From Myxococcus terminator_A (GTDB lineage: Bacteria; Myxococcota; Myxococcia; Myxococcales; Myxococcaceae): a DNA stretch of 64,000 nucleotides. This document shows positions 51,266 through 59,280 of this stretch, one piece after another. The notes below the pieces were generated by a model that saw nothing but the letters and a program-made list of their open reading frames with translations, made no database searches and was not told where the DNA came from. The stretch is from positions 1 to 64,000 of the forward strand of contig JBLZWL010000071.1 in assembly GCA_049194865.1 (NCBI GenBank), written 5' to 3'. Every line of letters begins with the position of its first letter. The first letter of the stretch is position 1. The position numbers and the translations under genes are program-made.

Positions 51266-52138
51266 TTAATAGAGAGAGCCCCACTCGTAACGGCTCTTGG
51301 CCTTCGGATCCTTGGGGGCGTAGCGCACGAGGGCATGCTTGTATTCTTTGCCCTTGGTGACAGATGCCACCACGGCTCGGCTCAACTTCACGAGGACATC
51401 CCAGTAGTCTTCCTCCAAGTTTTTCAGTTGGGTGAAGATGTCCAGAACAAGCGCTTTGTGGTCTTTGTTGGCGTCGATCTTCGCCTGGATGTCACTGGCG
51501 ATGCGCTTCATGTGCCGCATCACCTGCTGCGTGTAATTGGGATGGTCACCCGGATGTTGCAGGAGCGCGTGGACCGGCACTGCCCACGCCTGGTCCGGCA
51601 GCATGATGATGTTGTGACCGTGATTCAGGTTGTACTCGGACTGAAGAATCAGTCGGAGCTGCTGGTAGGTGAAGACCGGTCCATTCTCCAGCTCGTAGTA
51701 GAACGCCGAGCCCGGGAGGATGTGGTGGGCCTCCCATGCGTACGGATACTTCTGGAGCGCGGGCTTCTTCTCCTTGTCCTTCGCCCCCGGATTGAAGTTC
51801 TCCGGCGGTCCTCCCGGGAACTCCGCTGTCTCGCGCACCATGTCCCGGATTTCATCCAGGTGTGGATGGTCGAACACCCGGTACACGCCGCGCCCATCCA
51901 GCGACCCGATGTAGTTCGAGCCATTCTGCGCGTAGTGGTTGTCCTTGCCGAGCACCCCGCGTGGCGGCGCGTTGCTGTCGACATGGTCCGCGTCGTCCGC
52001 GGACTCCTCCGCGGGCTTCGGCTTATTCTTCTTGGCTTCCTTGGCCGCCGCGTACTTCCGGTCCCGGCTTCGCTCGAAGATGGCCAAGAGGCGCTGCGAC
52101 AGCGCCGTGTTCATCTCGTTCGCACTGAGGTTGCTCAT
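51266..52138 (-). CDS. AHH-family HNH-like nuclease toxin
   Basis: A 290-residue protein starting MSNLSANEMN. The N-terminal 60 residues are charged (RKYAAAKEAKKNKPKPAEE). YAWEAHHILPG with A137-H138-H139 and NLNHGHNIIMLP (Asn170, His173, His175) give the AHH nuclease motif of polymorphic toxins. QLKNLEEDYWDVLVKLSRAV forms a helical end. No signal peptide, VgrG or PAAR domain is present, so it is probably a cargo effector loaded through the DUF4150/DUF2169 parts nearby. It heads an operon with three immunity paralogs. The predicted activity is DNA or RNA cleavage in rival cells. Confidence 0.8.
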   Translation of the reverse strand: MSNLSANEMNTALSQRLLAIFERSRDRKYAAAKEAKKNKPKPAEESADDADHVDSNAPPRGVLGKDNHYAQNGSNYIGSLDGRGVYRVFDHPHLDEIRDMVRETAEFPGGPPENFNPGAKDKEKKPALQKYPYAWEAHHILPGSAFYYELENGPVFTYQQLRLILQSEYNLNHGHNIIMLPDQAWAVPVHALLQHPGDHPNYTQQVMRHMKRIASDIQAKIDANKDHKALVLDIFTQLKNLEEDYWDVLVKLSRAVVASVTKGKEYKHALVRYAPKDPKAKSRYEWGSLY

Positions 52139-52240
52139 GAGCACACCCACCTGGAGCGAGGCTGGCGCAAGGTCGCCGCCTCTTGACGTCAATGCTGCCC
52201 GAAGGCTCGTTTCCAGGCTACGCTCACCCGCACTTCTCCC

Positions 52241-53035
52241 ATGGCTCGCCTGATTTCCCTTCGCGCTGACGCGGCTGACTCACTGGGTGAAAAACTGAGC
52301 CGGTTCGAACCCGGTGCCGACCGCCCCAGCCTCCTGACCCGGCTCGACGGCATCACCCTCGACCTGCACGTCATCGCCGTCGCCACCCTGCTCGTCGATG
52401 GCAACCCCCAGGGGTTCTTCCTCAACCTCTGCCGGATGGCCGAGAACGCTCGCCGTCTCCACCTGCTCCTCGGCACTCGCGGCCTCCCCCCTCCCCCCGC
52501 CCGGCGCAATACACCCCTCCTGGGTGCCCTCGCCGCGGGCCACTTCCCTCTCGCCGAGGCCGTTGCCGCCACCTCCAGCACTCAGTGGCAACAAGGCGCC
52601 GAATACGAAGACGAGTTCCTCTGGGCCTCTACCCTCCAGCTCCTCGCGCGCACTCCACCCGCCTCGCCCGTCGCCCTGGAGCGCGTGCTCGTTCCCCTGG
52701 AGAAGGTGGGCAAGGAGCCCTACTCCAGCCGCGTCGCCGTCGCTCGGGCCCTGGCCTCCTCTGACCGGACCGCCTTCGTCGAGGCCTTCTCCACCGCGTG
52801 TCTCGAACATGGCCTCGACATCGAGAAGCGCGCTCGCTCGCAGTCGACGCCCGTGACGTCCTTCGCGCCACATCGGTTCATCTGGCTGGAAGGACTCGCC
52901 CTGCTGCGACTGGCCGAGCGTGCCGGCATCGCTCCCGAGGACACGAGCTTCCGCTACTGCCCTCCCCTCGCCCGCGTCCCCATGACGGTGACGTACACGG
53001 GCGACTGGGCCCTCCAGACGACTCCGACGCAGTAG
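52241..53035 (+). CDS. Imm49-like immunity protein
   Basis: A 264-residue soluble, helix-rich protein starting MARLISLRADAADSLGEKL. The blocks LDGITLDLHVIAVATLL, AENARRLHLLLG and FIWLEGLALLRLAERAGI fit the Imm49 pattern as I remember it. It is divergent from the nuclease operon across 102 bases and convergent with the DUF2169 gene. It could protect against a toxin no longer encoded nearby or another effector of the same module. Ribosome site not obvious. Identification is tentative. Confidence 0.5.
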   Translation: MARLISLRADAADSLGEKLSRFEPGADRPSLLTRLDGITLDLHVIAVATLLVDGNPQGFFLNLCRMAENARRLHLLLGTRGLPPPPARRNTPLLGALAAGHFPLAEAVAATSSTQWQQGAEYEDEFLWASTLQLLARTPPASPVALERVLVPLEKVGKEPYSSRVAVARALASSDRTAFVEAFSTACLEHGLDIEKRARSQSTPVTSFAPHRFIWLEGLALLRLAERAGIAPEDTSFRYCPPLARVPMTVTYTGDWALQTTPTQ

Positions 53036-53044
53036 CCCGCGTTA

Positions 53045-53150
53045 CCTTTGGCGACGGATTGACCGGGGACGAGCTTCGCCGCGCCTTCGGACGTCACCCC
53101 GTCCCGACGGGCTGCCCGGCTACGAGCTTCTCCGCGCCATCACACGTCAC
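53045..53150. repeat. 53-bp tandem duplication of the DUF2169 gene 3' end
   Basis: Unit 53098-53150 encodes the C-terminus starting VTCDGAEKLVAGQPV. Unit 53045-53097, about 75% identical, overlaps and follows the stop and would encode VTSEGAAKLVPGQSV in another frame. Codon-like conservation shows that it derived from the coding end. Confidence 0.65.
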
Positions 53151-54158
53151 CTGGATGGAACGCAGCTCCGTCGGCTCGCGCTGCAGGGTGAACGTGCCTC
53201 GCCACACGAGGAACAGCTTCATCGCATCCGTGTCGATGACGACGGTGTCCAGCTTCAGCTCCAGGTCCACGTCGTCCAGGTTCCGTGCTCGCGGGGCCAC
53301 CACTCGTGGCGGCGACAGCGCGGGCAGCTTGAAGCCCATCACCCCTCCGGGCGCCACGTGCGCGAGCAACACGGACTCACCGCCCCGCAGGTACTCCGTG
53401 ACGAGCTGGTCCTTGGGCGCGCCATTCAGGAAGCGCCGGTCAAAGTCCTTCGGCAGCAGCGGGCTGCGCGACTTGCGCCACGCGTCGTCGTACGTCCCAG
53501 CGTAGGACGCACGAGGTTGCCAGTGCGGCTCAATGAAGCCGAACCCCATCGGCGTCGGGCACTGGCCCCACAACTTCAACACGTCGTTGGGCGACTCCAG
53601 ATTGGGCAGCCGCAGCCCTTCCTCGAACCGACTCCCCTTGGCTCGGAAGCCCGTGCCCAGCGGGTTGCGAGGCTCGAACGCGTGTTTCGCGGCGTCCTGC
53701 GCGCTCTTGTCCCAGCCACCGAAGGACCGCTCGTAGCGCAGGGGAATGCGCTCGAAGGCGAGCGGCTGGGTGATGCCGATACCACCCAGGCTCTTGAACC
53801 AGGTCCGGTTCCCCACCACGCGCACCTGCTTGTGGATGGGGCCGACATGCAGCTCCGCGAGCAGCTCGCGCGTCCCCACCTTGGGCGCATGCGCGTGTCC
53901 CAGCAGCACCACGTCCGTGCCGACCTTGGTGAAAGCGCTCTCGGGCTCCAGGCGCAGGCTGGCGGTCTCCTCTCCGTCCCAGCGCTCGCCCGCCACCATC
54001 AAGGGCGCCTGCTCCTCCGCGAGCACCGGCGCGCCGCGAGGCTTCAAGTCGAACGTCGCCTTCACCACCGGCACGAACAGGGGGCGCAACACCTCATCGG
54101 TGAGGAACAGGGGCTCGAAGGTGAACGGGGTGCGATTCTCGGTGGACGGGTGCCCCAT
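53094..54158 (-). CDS. DUF2169-family type VI effector adaptor
   Basis: A 354-residue protein starting MGHPSTENRTPFTFEPLFLT. VPVVKATFDLKPRG, LLGHAHAP, RYERSFGGWDKSA, NPLGTGF and GYF-like LPNLESP blocks are characteristic of DUF2169. DUF2169 proteins act as adaptors or chaperones that load effectors onto VgrG or PAAR tips. It closes the type VI-like module begun by the TIGR02270 and DUF4150 genes. The C-terminus ends LVAGQPVGTG, duplicated just downstream. Confidence 0.82.
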   Translation of the reverse strand: MGHPSTENRTPFTFEPLFLTDEVLRPLFVPVVKATFDLKPRGAPVLAEEQAPLMVAGERWDGEETASLRLEPESAFTKVGTDVVLLGHAHAPKVGTRELLAELHVGPIHKQVRVVGNRTWFKSLGGIGITQPLAFERIPLRYERSFGGWDKSAQDAAKHAFEPRNPLGTGFRAKGSRFEEGLRLPNLESPNDVLKLWGQCPTPMGFGFIEPHWQPRASYAGTYDDAWRKSRSPLLPKDFDRRFLNGAPKDQLVTEYLRGGESVLLAHVAPGGVMGFKLPALSPPRVVAPRARNLDDVDLELKLDTVVIDTDAMKLFLVWRGTFTLQREPTELRSIQVTCDGAEKLVAGQPVGTG

Positions 54159-54220
54159 GTTTCATCTCTATCAGTCCCCGTGAGCCCACGACAGGACGGC
54201 AGGGCCCGCCGAGTGGACGC

Positions 54221-55057
54221 GTGTGCGACGCGGATGCAAGCTTGCTGGAATTCCCCGTGACGCCCTCCCACCTCCAGCCCGGCCCGGACGAAACTGTCGA
54301 CTCCATCGGCACCGCGGGCGTGCGCGTGTTTCAGCGACGCAATGGCTACCGTTTCACGCTGGATGCCGTGCTGCTCGCGCACTTCACGGCCACCGAGTCC
54401 ACGACGGGCACAGCGAGTCCTGTCCTTGAGCTGGGAGCTGGCAGCGGTGTGGTGTCATTGCTCCTGGTGAAACAATTCGGCCTGGGGCCCGTGGATGCGC
54501 TCGAACTCCAGCCCGCGGTGTTTGCTCGGCTCACTCGTGCCGTGGCGCTCAATGACTGTGAGGCCCGAGTGCGGCCGGTGCTCGGAGACCTGTGTCGCAT
54601 CCGGGAGTTCGTCACCGGCGGTGCCTACGGCCACGTCGTGTCGAACCCTCCGTTTCGAGTCGCCGACGCGGGAATCCGCAGTCCGGATGACGAGCGCGCC
54701 ATCTCCAAGTCGGAGGTGGCCTGTGATGCCCAGGCCGTCATCACGGCGGCGCGCTACGCACTCGCTCCCGGTGGACTGGTGAGCCTGGTGTATCCCGCGT
54801 CGCGCGCGGCGGCGGTGCTGGGGTTGCTGGCCCAGGCGAAGCTGCATCCGCGTGTCCTGCGCTTCGTGCACGCGCGCGTGGATGCCCCCGCGACGCGGTT
54901 CCTCGTTCAGGCCGTGCGGGACAGGGACAGAGGCCTCACCGTGCGCCCACCGCTCGTCGTCCACGGCGAGGGGCCTGGAGGCTACGCGCCCGAGGTCGCC
55001 GCGCTGATGGACCCACCCCTCGCGGAGCAGACCCTGCCGTCGAGCGAGAGCAACTGA
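54221..55057 (+). CDS. SAM-dependent methyltransferase, TrmN6/YfiC-like
   Basis: A 278-residue class I methyltransferase. VRVFQRRNGYRFTLDAVLLA is the family's N-terminal block. LELGAGSGVVSLLL is the SAM-binding loop, and SNPPFRVAD is the NPPF catalytic motif used for exocyclic adenine N6 methylation. This matches tRNA1(Val) A37 N6-methyltransferase. The start is GTG at 54221; a GTG at 54257 is also possible. The 3' end carries a tandem duplication. Probably a housekeeping tRNA-modifying enzyme. Confidence 0.8.
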   Translation: MCDADASLLEFPVTPSHLQPGPDETVDSIGTAGVRVFQRRNGYRFTLDAVLLAHFTATESTTGTASPVLELGAGSGVVSLLLVKQFGLGPVDALELQPAVFARLTRAVALNDCEARVRPVLGDLCRIREFVTGGAYGHVVSNPPFRVADAGIRSPDDERAISKSEVACDAQAVITAARYALAPGGLVSLVYPASRAAAVLGLLAQAKLHPRVLRFVHARVDAPATRFLVQAVRDRDRGLTVRPPLVVHGEGPGGYAPEVAALMDPPLAEQTLPSSESN

Positions 55058-55140
55058 GCGGCTCCGCGCCCGAGGTCGCCTCGCTGATGGACCCGCTCCT
55101 CGCGGAGCAGGACCTGCCTCCGCGCGAGAGCGACTGAGCG
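54981..55140. repeat. 80-bp tandem duplication of the methyltransferase gene 3' end
   Basis: Copies 54981-55060 and 55061-55140 are about 87% identical (10 differences in 80). The first encodes APEVAALMDPPLAEQ and the stop. The second lies after the stop in a different frame and still reads APEVASLMDPLLAEQ then a stop. Confidence 0.8.
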
Positions 55141-55141
55141 A

Positions 55142-56098
55142 CTACTCAGCGCCCAGGGGCTTCGTGTTCGTCACCTGGAGGCCGCCACCCTCGGACGCGG
55201 TGATGAACACCTCGCTGCGCGGGGGCACGTCGAGTGTCACGCGGCGCTGCTGCTTGCCCAGGGTGAACGTCACCGCCATCTCGCGCCGCCCTGGCTTCAC
55301 GTCCTGGATGACTCCACCCGAGCCTCCTTCTTCACCCTTGCGAGCGCCGTCCAGTGACACATCGCAGGACTTGAGACAGCGGACATGCAAGCGCGACGCG
55401 TCCGCGAGCCCCGCCCGCTCACGGGCCTCCTCGACGTCCGCGAGCGCACGGTGTCGCGTGAGGATGACCCGGCCCTTCGAGTCACCCTGATACGTGGCCT
55501 CCGTGCCCGCGGGCACGTCGATGTAGCTGGCGAAGAGCTTCCGGCTGAGCAGGTCCGCCGTGCCCTCCACGCGGCGCTTGCCGGGCTCAACGTTCCGGAA
55601 CTCCCAGGTCCGCTCGTCTCGACGCGTTCCCCTGCGCTCGTCGAGCATCACCGTGCAGGTCTCCAGACAGCGCACGAGGGCCACGCTCTTCTCGGTGGAC
55701 GGTGGCGGCGGAGGAGGGCTCGGGGTCTTCTCGGTGCCGGGGGAGACTCGCGCGGTTCCCTCCACCCACTCGGGAGTTCCGGGTGAGGTGGTGCTCTCCT
55801 TGCGCACGACGATGCGCTGATTGCTGACGAGGTAGACGGTCGCCAGGGCCGTGTCGGGGATGTTCGCGAAGCCGCTTGCCAGCGGTCGTCCGAGCACTCC
55901 CGTGGCCTCGACTCGACGGGCTCCCGGGGTGATGCCCTGGAACTCCCAGAGGGCCTCGTTGACTCGGCGCCCTCGCTTCCCGTCGAAGACCACCGTGCAT
56001 GTCTCCGTGCAGCGCACGCTCACGGTGACGCCTTCTTGCGCGAAGGCCGGGGCGGACAGCGACAACGCCAGGGACAGCAACACGTCGCGGAGGGCCAT
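55142..56098 (-). CDS. Exported protein with three paired-Cys PEGA-like repeats
   Basis: A 318-residue protein with a signal peptide (MALRDVLLSLALSLSAPAFA, about 20). Three repeats of about 85 residues start VRCTETCTVVFDGKRG, VRCLETCTVMLDERRG and VRCLKSCDVSLDGARK. Each carries a C-x3-C pair and ends in a beta-strand plus WEF/VKPG motif. They resemble PEGA-type surface domains with an added disulphide. A Pro-rich linker (about 125-140) separates repeats 1 and 2. An apparent longer frame upstream is not supported. No enzyme motif; an envelope-binding role is inferred. Confidence 0.65.
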   Translation of the reverse strand: MALRDVLLSLALSLSAPAFAQEGVTVSVRCTETCTVVFDGKRGRRVNEALWEFQGITPGARRVEATGVLGRPLASGFANIPDTALATVYLVSNQRIVVRKESTTSPGTPEWVEGTARVSPGTEKTPSPPPPPPSTEKSVALVRCLETCTVMLDERRGTRRDERTWEFRNVEPGKRRVEGTADLLSRKLFASYIDVPAGTEATYQGDSKGRVILTRHRALADVEEARERAGLADASRLHVRCLKSCDVSLDGARKGEEGGSGGVIQDVKPGRREMAVTFTLGKQQRRVTLDVPPRSEVFITASEGGGLQVTNTKPLGAE

Positions 56099-56303
56099 GG
56101 GCGGACCGGTCTGGCGCCGGCCGTGCTCCGGGTCGAGCCGCCGGGTCTTCCACCCGTGAGGCATCGAGTGGAGCGGCCGTGAGCCCGCCTGTTCACCGAG
56201 GGAGGGCGATGGGGCCCTGCGTGCGATGCGCTCGGTCCGTTCCCAACGTACCCAGGTTTCCCGGAGGGGCTCATGCATGGCCCCCCAGCAAGGAGAACAG
56301 GGC

Positions 56304-56810
56304 ATGAACGCGGTGATGCTGACCGAGCAACCCGACATCCTCAAGGCGGCGGCCTTGCTGCCTCCGCGCCTGTCACTCGGCTCGACGATGGTGGTCCATG
56401 GGCTGGCCAAGCTGCGCAAGGAAGGCACCGAGCAGCACGCGGGCTTCTTCGAGCAGCTCGGACTCACTCCCGCCCGGCCCCTGGTGCTGGCCACGGGCGT
56501 GACGGAGGTCCTCGCGGGCGTGAGCGCCATCCTGGGCTTCGCCACCCGACCCGCCGCGTTGGCCGTGCTCGTCACCCAGGCCTTCGCCATCGCGAAGGTG
56601 CATGGCTCCAAGGGCTTCGACAACACCAAGGGCGGGTACGAGTTCAACGTCGCCCTGTGTGCCATCGCCCTCGGGTTGCTGCTGCGTGGACCGGGGGCAC
56701 TGTCGGTGCACAGCGCCGTGGAGAACCGGGTGAAGCGCAAGGAGCTGCGTCGGATGAGGCTGCTGCCTCGTCAGCGCCGTCGCTCCTGGCTCCTGGACCT
56801 GATCGGCTAG
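56304..56810 (+). CDS. DoxX-family membrane protein
   Basis: A 168-residue protein starting MNAVMLTEQPDILKAA, with AGGAG eight bases upstream. About four membrane spans occur (LSLGSTMVVHGLAKL, LVLATGVTEVLAGVSAI, ALAVLVTQAFAI and ALCAIALGLLL). GFFEQLGLTPARPLV follows the Gly/His signature helix. DoxX proteins are small inner-membrane proteins associated with redox stress defence. The basic C-terminus (RRMRLLPRQRRR) should face the cytoplasm. Confidence 0.85.
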   Translation: MNAVMLTEQPDILKAAALLPPRLSLGSTMVVHGLAKLRKEGTEQHAGFFEQLGLTPARPLVLATGVTEVLAGVSAILGFATRPAALAVLVTQAFAIAKVHGSKGFDNTKGGYEFNVALCAIALGLLLRGPGALSVHSAVENRVKRKELRRMRLLPRQRRRSWLLDLIG

Positions 56811-56944
56811 GGGGCCCGCGGGGGGAGTGAGGGTGCCCGGTGACACACATGCCAGCGTCGGGGCTGGATGTGTGTGTCGCCTGCCCGCCTGCTGATGAGG
56901 CGAGCACATGTGGGCTGTCCCTGGAGGGCCCGGAGCCTCGTAAG

Positions 56945-58999
56945 ATGCGCGGGCCCATGCTTCCGTCCGCCTTCGTCCTGCTGGCGCTCGCCACCTCGCC
57001 GGGTACCTCCCCGGCGCACGAGCCCGCTCCCGCCCACAAGTTCTCCACAGCGCCCGTCACCGAGAGCGCCGAGCTGCTGTCCTCGGCCGGCTCCCACTCC
57101 GTGCGCTCCGCGCTGGGCGTGGACTCCTCGGTCGCGAGTGCCGCGAAGCGCGCGGGGGATGGCTCCGCGCGGGCTGTGCTGGGCTCGGATCATCCGGGCG
57201 TGGCCTCGGGTGATGGCTCCGCGAGCGTGGTCGTGGTCGCCCATACGGGCATGGCCACCCATGCGAGCGAGAGCTCCGCGAGGGCATCGACGAACCAGGC
57301 CGCCTCGGGCGTCGCCTCCGCCGCGATGAGCGCCGGGGCAGGCTCCGTGAAGGCCGTGGTGGGCACCACTCACGCCAGCGTGGCCTCCGCGATGCTGAGC
57401 GCGGGCGCTGGTTCCGTACGCTCCGCCGCGAGCCCGTCTCCGTCCAGCGTGGCCTCCGCCGCGCTTCGCACGGGGACGCAGGCCGTGAGCACCGCGCTGG
57501 CCCGAGGCACTCCCGTCGCCACGGTGCAGCCGGCCCTGGCTTCCTCGTCGAACACCCTGCCCACCGTCACCGTGCAACCCGCTCCCGCGCAGGGCACCGT
57601 CTCCGACCTCGGCAACGCGGCGGCCCGAGCCGGCGCGGGCGCCCTCCGTGCCGCGGCCTTCGCCCTGGGCTCCGGCGCCTCATTCGTGCCCTCCCCCGAG
57701 GAAGCCGAGGCTCGCTACGTCCGAGGCCTCGCGGCCCTCAAGTCGAAGGACACCGCCGCCGCCATCATCGAGCTCTCCGCCTGCGTGAAGGCCCTGCCCT
57801 CGCGCGTGGACTGCCGCTGGGAGCTGGGCTGGGCGTACTCCGTCGAAGGCCGCTGGGCGGAATCACTCACGGAGTGGACCGAGGTCCATAAGCTCGACCC
57901 CGAGCACGCGGACTTGGAGACCGCGCTCGCCCAGGCTCGAGGTCAGGCCGCCCTCCAGGCGAAGCTCTCCCAGTCCCCGCAGGCCAGCAACCGCCCGCCC
58001 CCTCCCGCCGACGCCAAGGTGCGCATCCGCGCCGTGGGCGACATGATGCTCGGCACCACCCTCCCCGAGGACAACCTGCCACCCGATGGCGGCGGTAGCG
58101 TGATTGCGGGAGTCCTCCCCTTGATGCAGGACGCGGACGTCACCTTCGCGAACATCGAGGGCCCGCTCTGCGACAACGGCAAGACGACCAAGTGCCGCTC
58201 GTCCGGCAACTGCTACGCGTTCCGCTCGCCCACGGCCTACGGCCAGTTCTTCAAGGACGCGGGCGTGGACCTGGCCTCCACCGCGAACAACCACTCGGGT
58301 GACTTCGGCGAGCTGTGCCGCCGCGAGACGGAGGCCACGCTCGACGCGCTCGGCATCGCCTGGAGCGGACCTCCGGGCTCCGTGGCGACCGTGGACCGCA
58401 ACGGCCTGCGCATCGGCATGGTGGCCTTCCACACGTCGGCCTCCTGCAACCACCTCAACAACACCGCCACGGCCACGGCCCTGGTGCGCGCGGCGGCGGC
58501 CGAGCACGACATCGTCCTCGTCTCCTTCCACGGCGGCGCAGAGGGCGGCAAGGCGCTCCACGTCCCCAACGGCCGGGAGATGTTCTTCGGCGAGGACCGC
58601 GGCGACTTGCGCGCCTTCACGCACGCCGTGGTGGACGCGGGCGCGCACGTCGTCATCGGCCACGGGCCCCACGTCGTGCGCGGCCTGGAGTTCTACAAGG
58701 GCCGCCTCATCGCGTACTCGCTCGGCAACTTCGCCACCTACGGCCGCTTCAACCTCAAGGGCCCGCAGGGGCTCGGCATGGTGCTGGAGGTGGAGCTGGA
58801 CCGCGCGGGTGACTTCACCGCTGGCCGCGTCCTCGCCACGAAGCAAGTGGACAAGGGCATCGCCGTCCCCGACGAGAAGGGCGCCGTCATCAAGCTCCTG
58901 CAGGACCTCACCGCCGCCGACTTCCCCGACTCCGGCGCCCGCATCTCCGAGGACGGCACCGTCCGCCCCGCCGGCAAGGGCCCCGTCTCCGTGCGCTGA
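56945..58999 (+). CDS. CapA-type (PGA_cap) metallophosphatase with TPR and Ala/Ser-rich linker
   Basis: A 684-residue exported protein starting MRGPMLPSAFVLLALAT. Residues 40-245 are Ala/Ser/Val/Gly-rich, with repeated SVxSA and GAGSVRSA-like units. A TPR-like segment follows (EARYVRGLAALKSKDTAAA, about 255-335). The CapA metallophosphatase domain (about 358-640) shows GDMMLG, ANIEGPL, TANNHSGDFG, GHGPHVVRG and YSLGNF, the family's metal-site and substrate blocks. CapA proteins work in poly-gamma-glutamate synthesis, but relatives occur widely without capsule genes. No capB or capC is nearby, so the substrate is open. Confidence 0.82.
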   Translation: MRGPMLPSAFVLLALATSPGTSPAHEPAPAHKFSTAPVTESAELLSSAGSHSVRSALGVDSSVASAAKRAGDGSARAVLGSDHPGVASGDGSASVVVVAHTGMATHASESSARASTNQAASGVASAAMSAGAGSVKAVVGTTHASVASAMLSAGAGSVRSAASPSPSSVASAALRTGTQAVSTALARGTPVATVQPALASSSNTLPTVTVQPAPAQGTVSDLGNAAARAGAGALRAAAFALGSGASFVPSPEEAEARYVRGLAALKSKDTAAAIIELSACVKALPSRVDCRWELGWAYSVEGRWAESLTEWTEVHKLDPEHADLETALAQARGQAALQAKLSQSPQASNRPPPPADAKVRIRAVGDMMLGTTLPEDNLPPDGGGSVIAGVLPLMQDADVTFANIEGPLCDNGKTTKCRSSGNCYAFRSPTAYGQFFKDAGVDLASTANNHSGDFGELCRRETEATLDALGIAWSGPPGSVATVDRNGLRIGMVAFHTSASCNHLNNTATATALVRAAAAEHDIVLVSFHGGAEGGKALHVPNGREMFFGEDRGDLRAFTHAVVDAGAHVVIGHGPHVVRGLEFYKGRLIAYSLGNFATYGRFNLKGPQGLGMVLEVELDRAGDFTAGRVLATKQVDKGIAVPDEKGAVIKLLQDLTAADFPDSGARISEDGTVRPAGKGPVSVR

Positions 59000-59280
59000 A
59001 CCTCGCGCCCTCCTTCACACGAGGACACCGCTGTCCCGACAACCGCACACCCACGCCCACGCGATTCACCGCTGGGCTTTCGTGGAATGCGCCGTATCAG
59101 GACGTGCCTGAGCGACTGTGCCGCACGCCACGCGTGTGAGCTGTGTGCCACGAGGACGCATCACCCGTCGCACGCTGAAGCCTGACTGTTGGTCGCACCA
59201 TCACTCTCGTGATTGCGGCACCAAGCATGACGCGGCTCGCGGAAGCGCGTTTCAGTCGCGTGCGTTACAAGGACTTCGCC

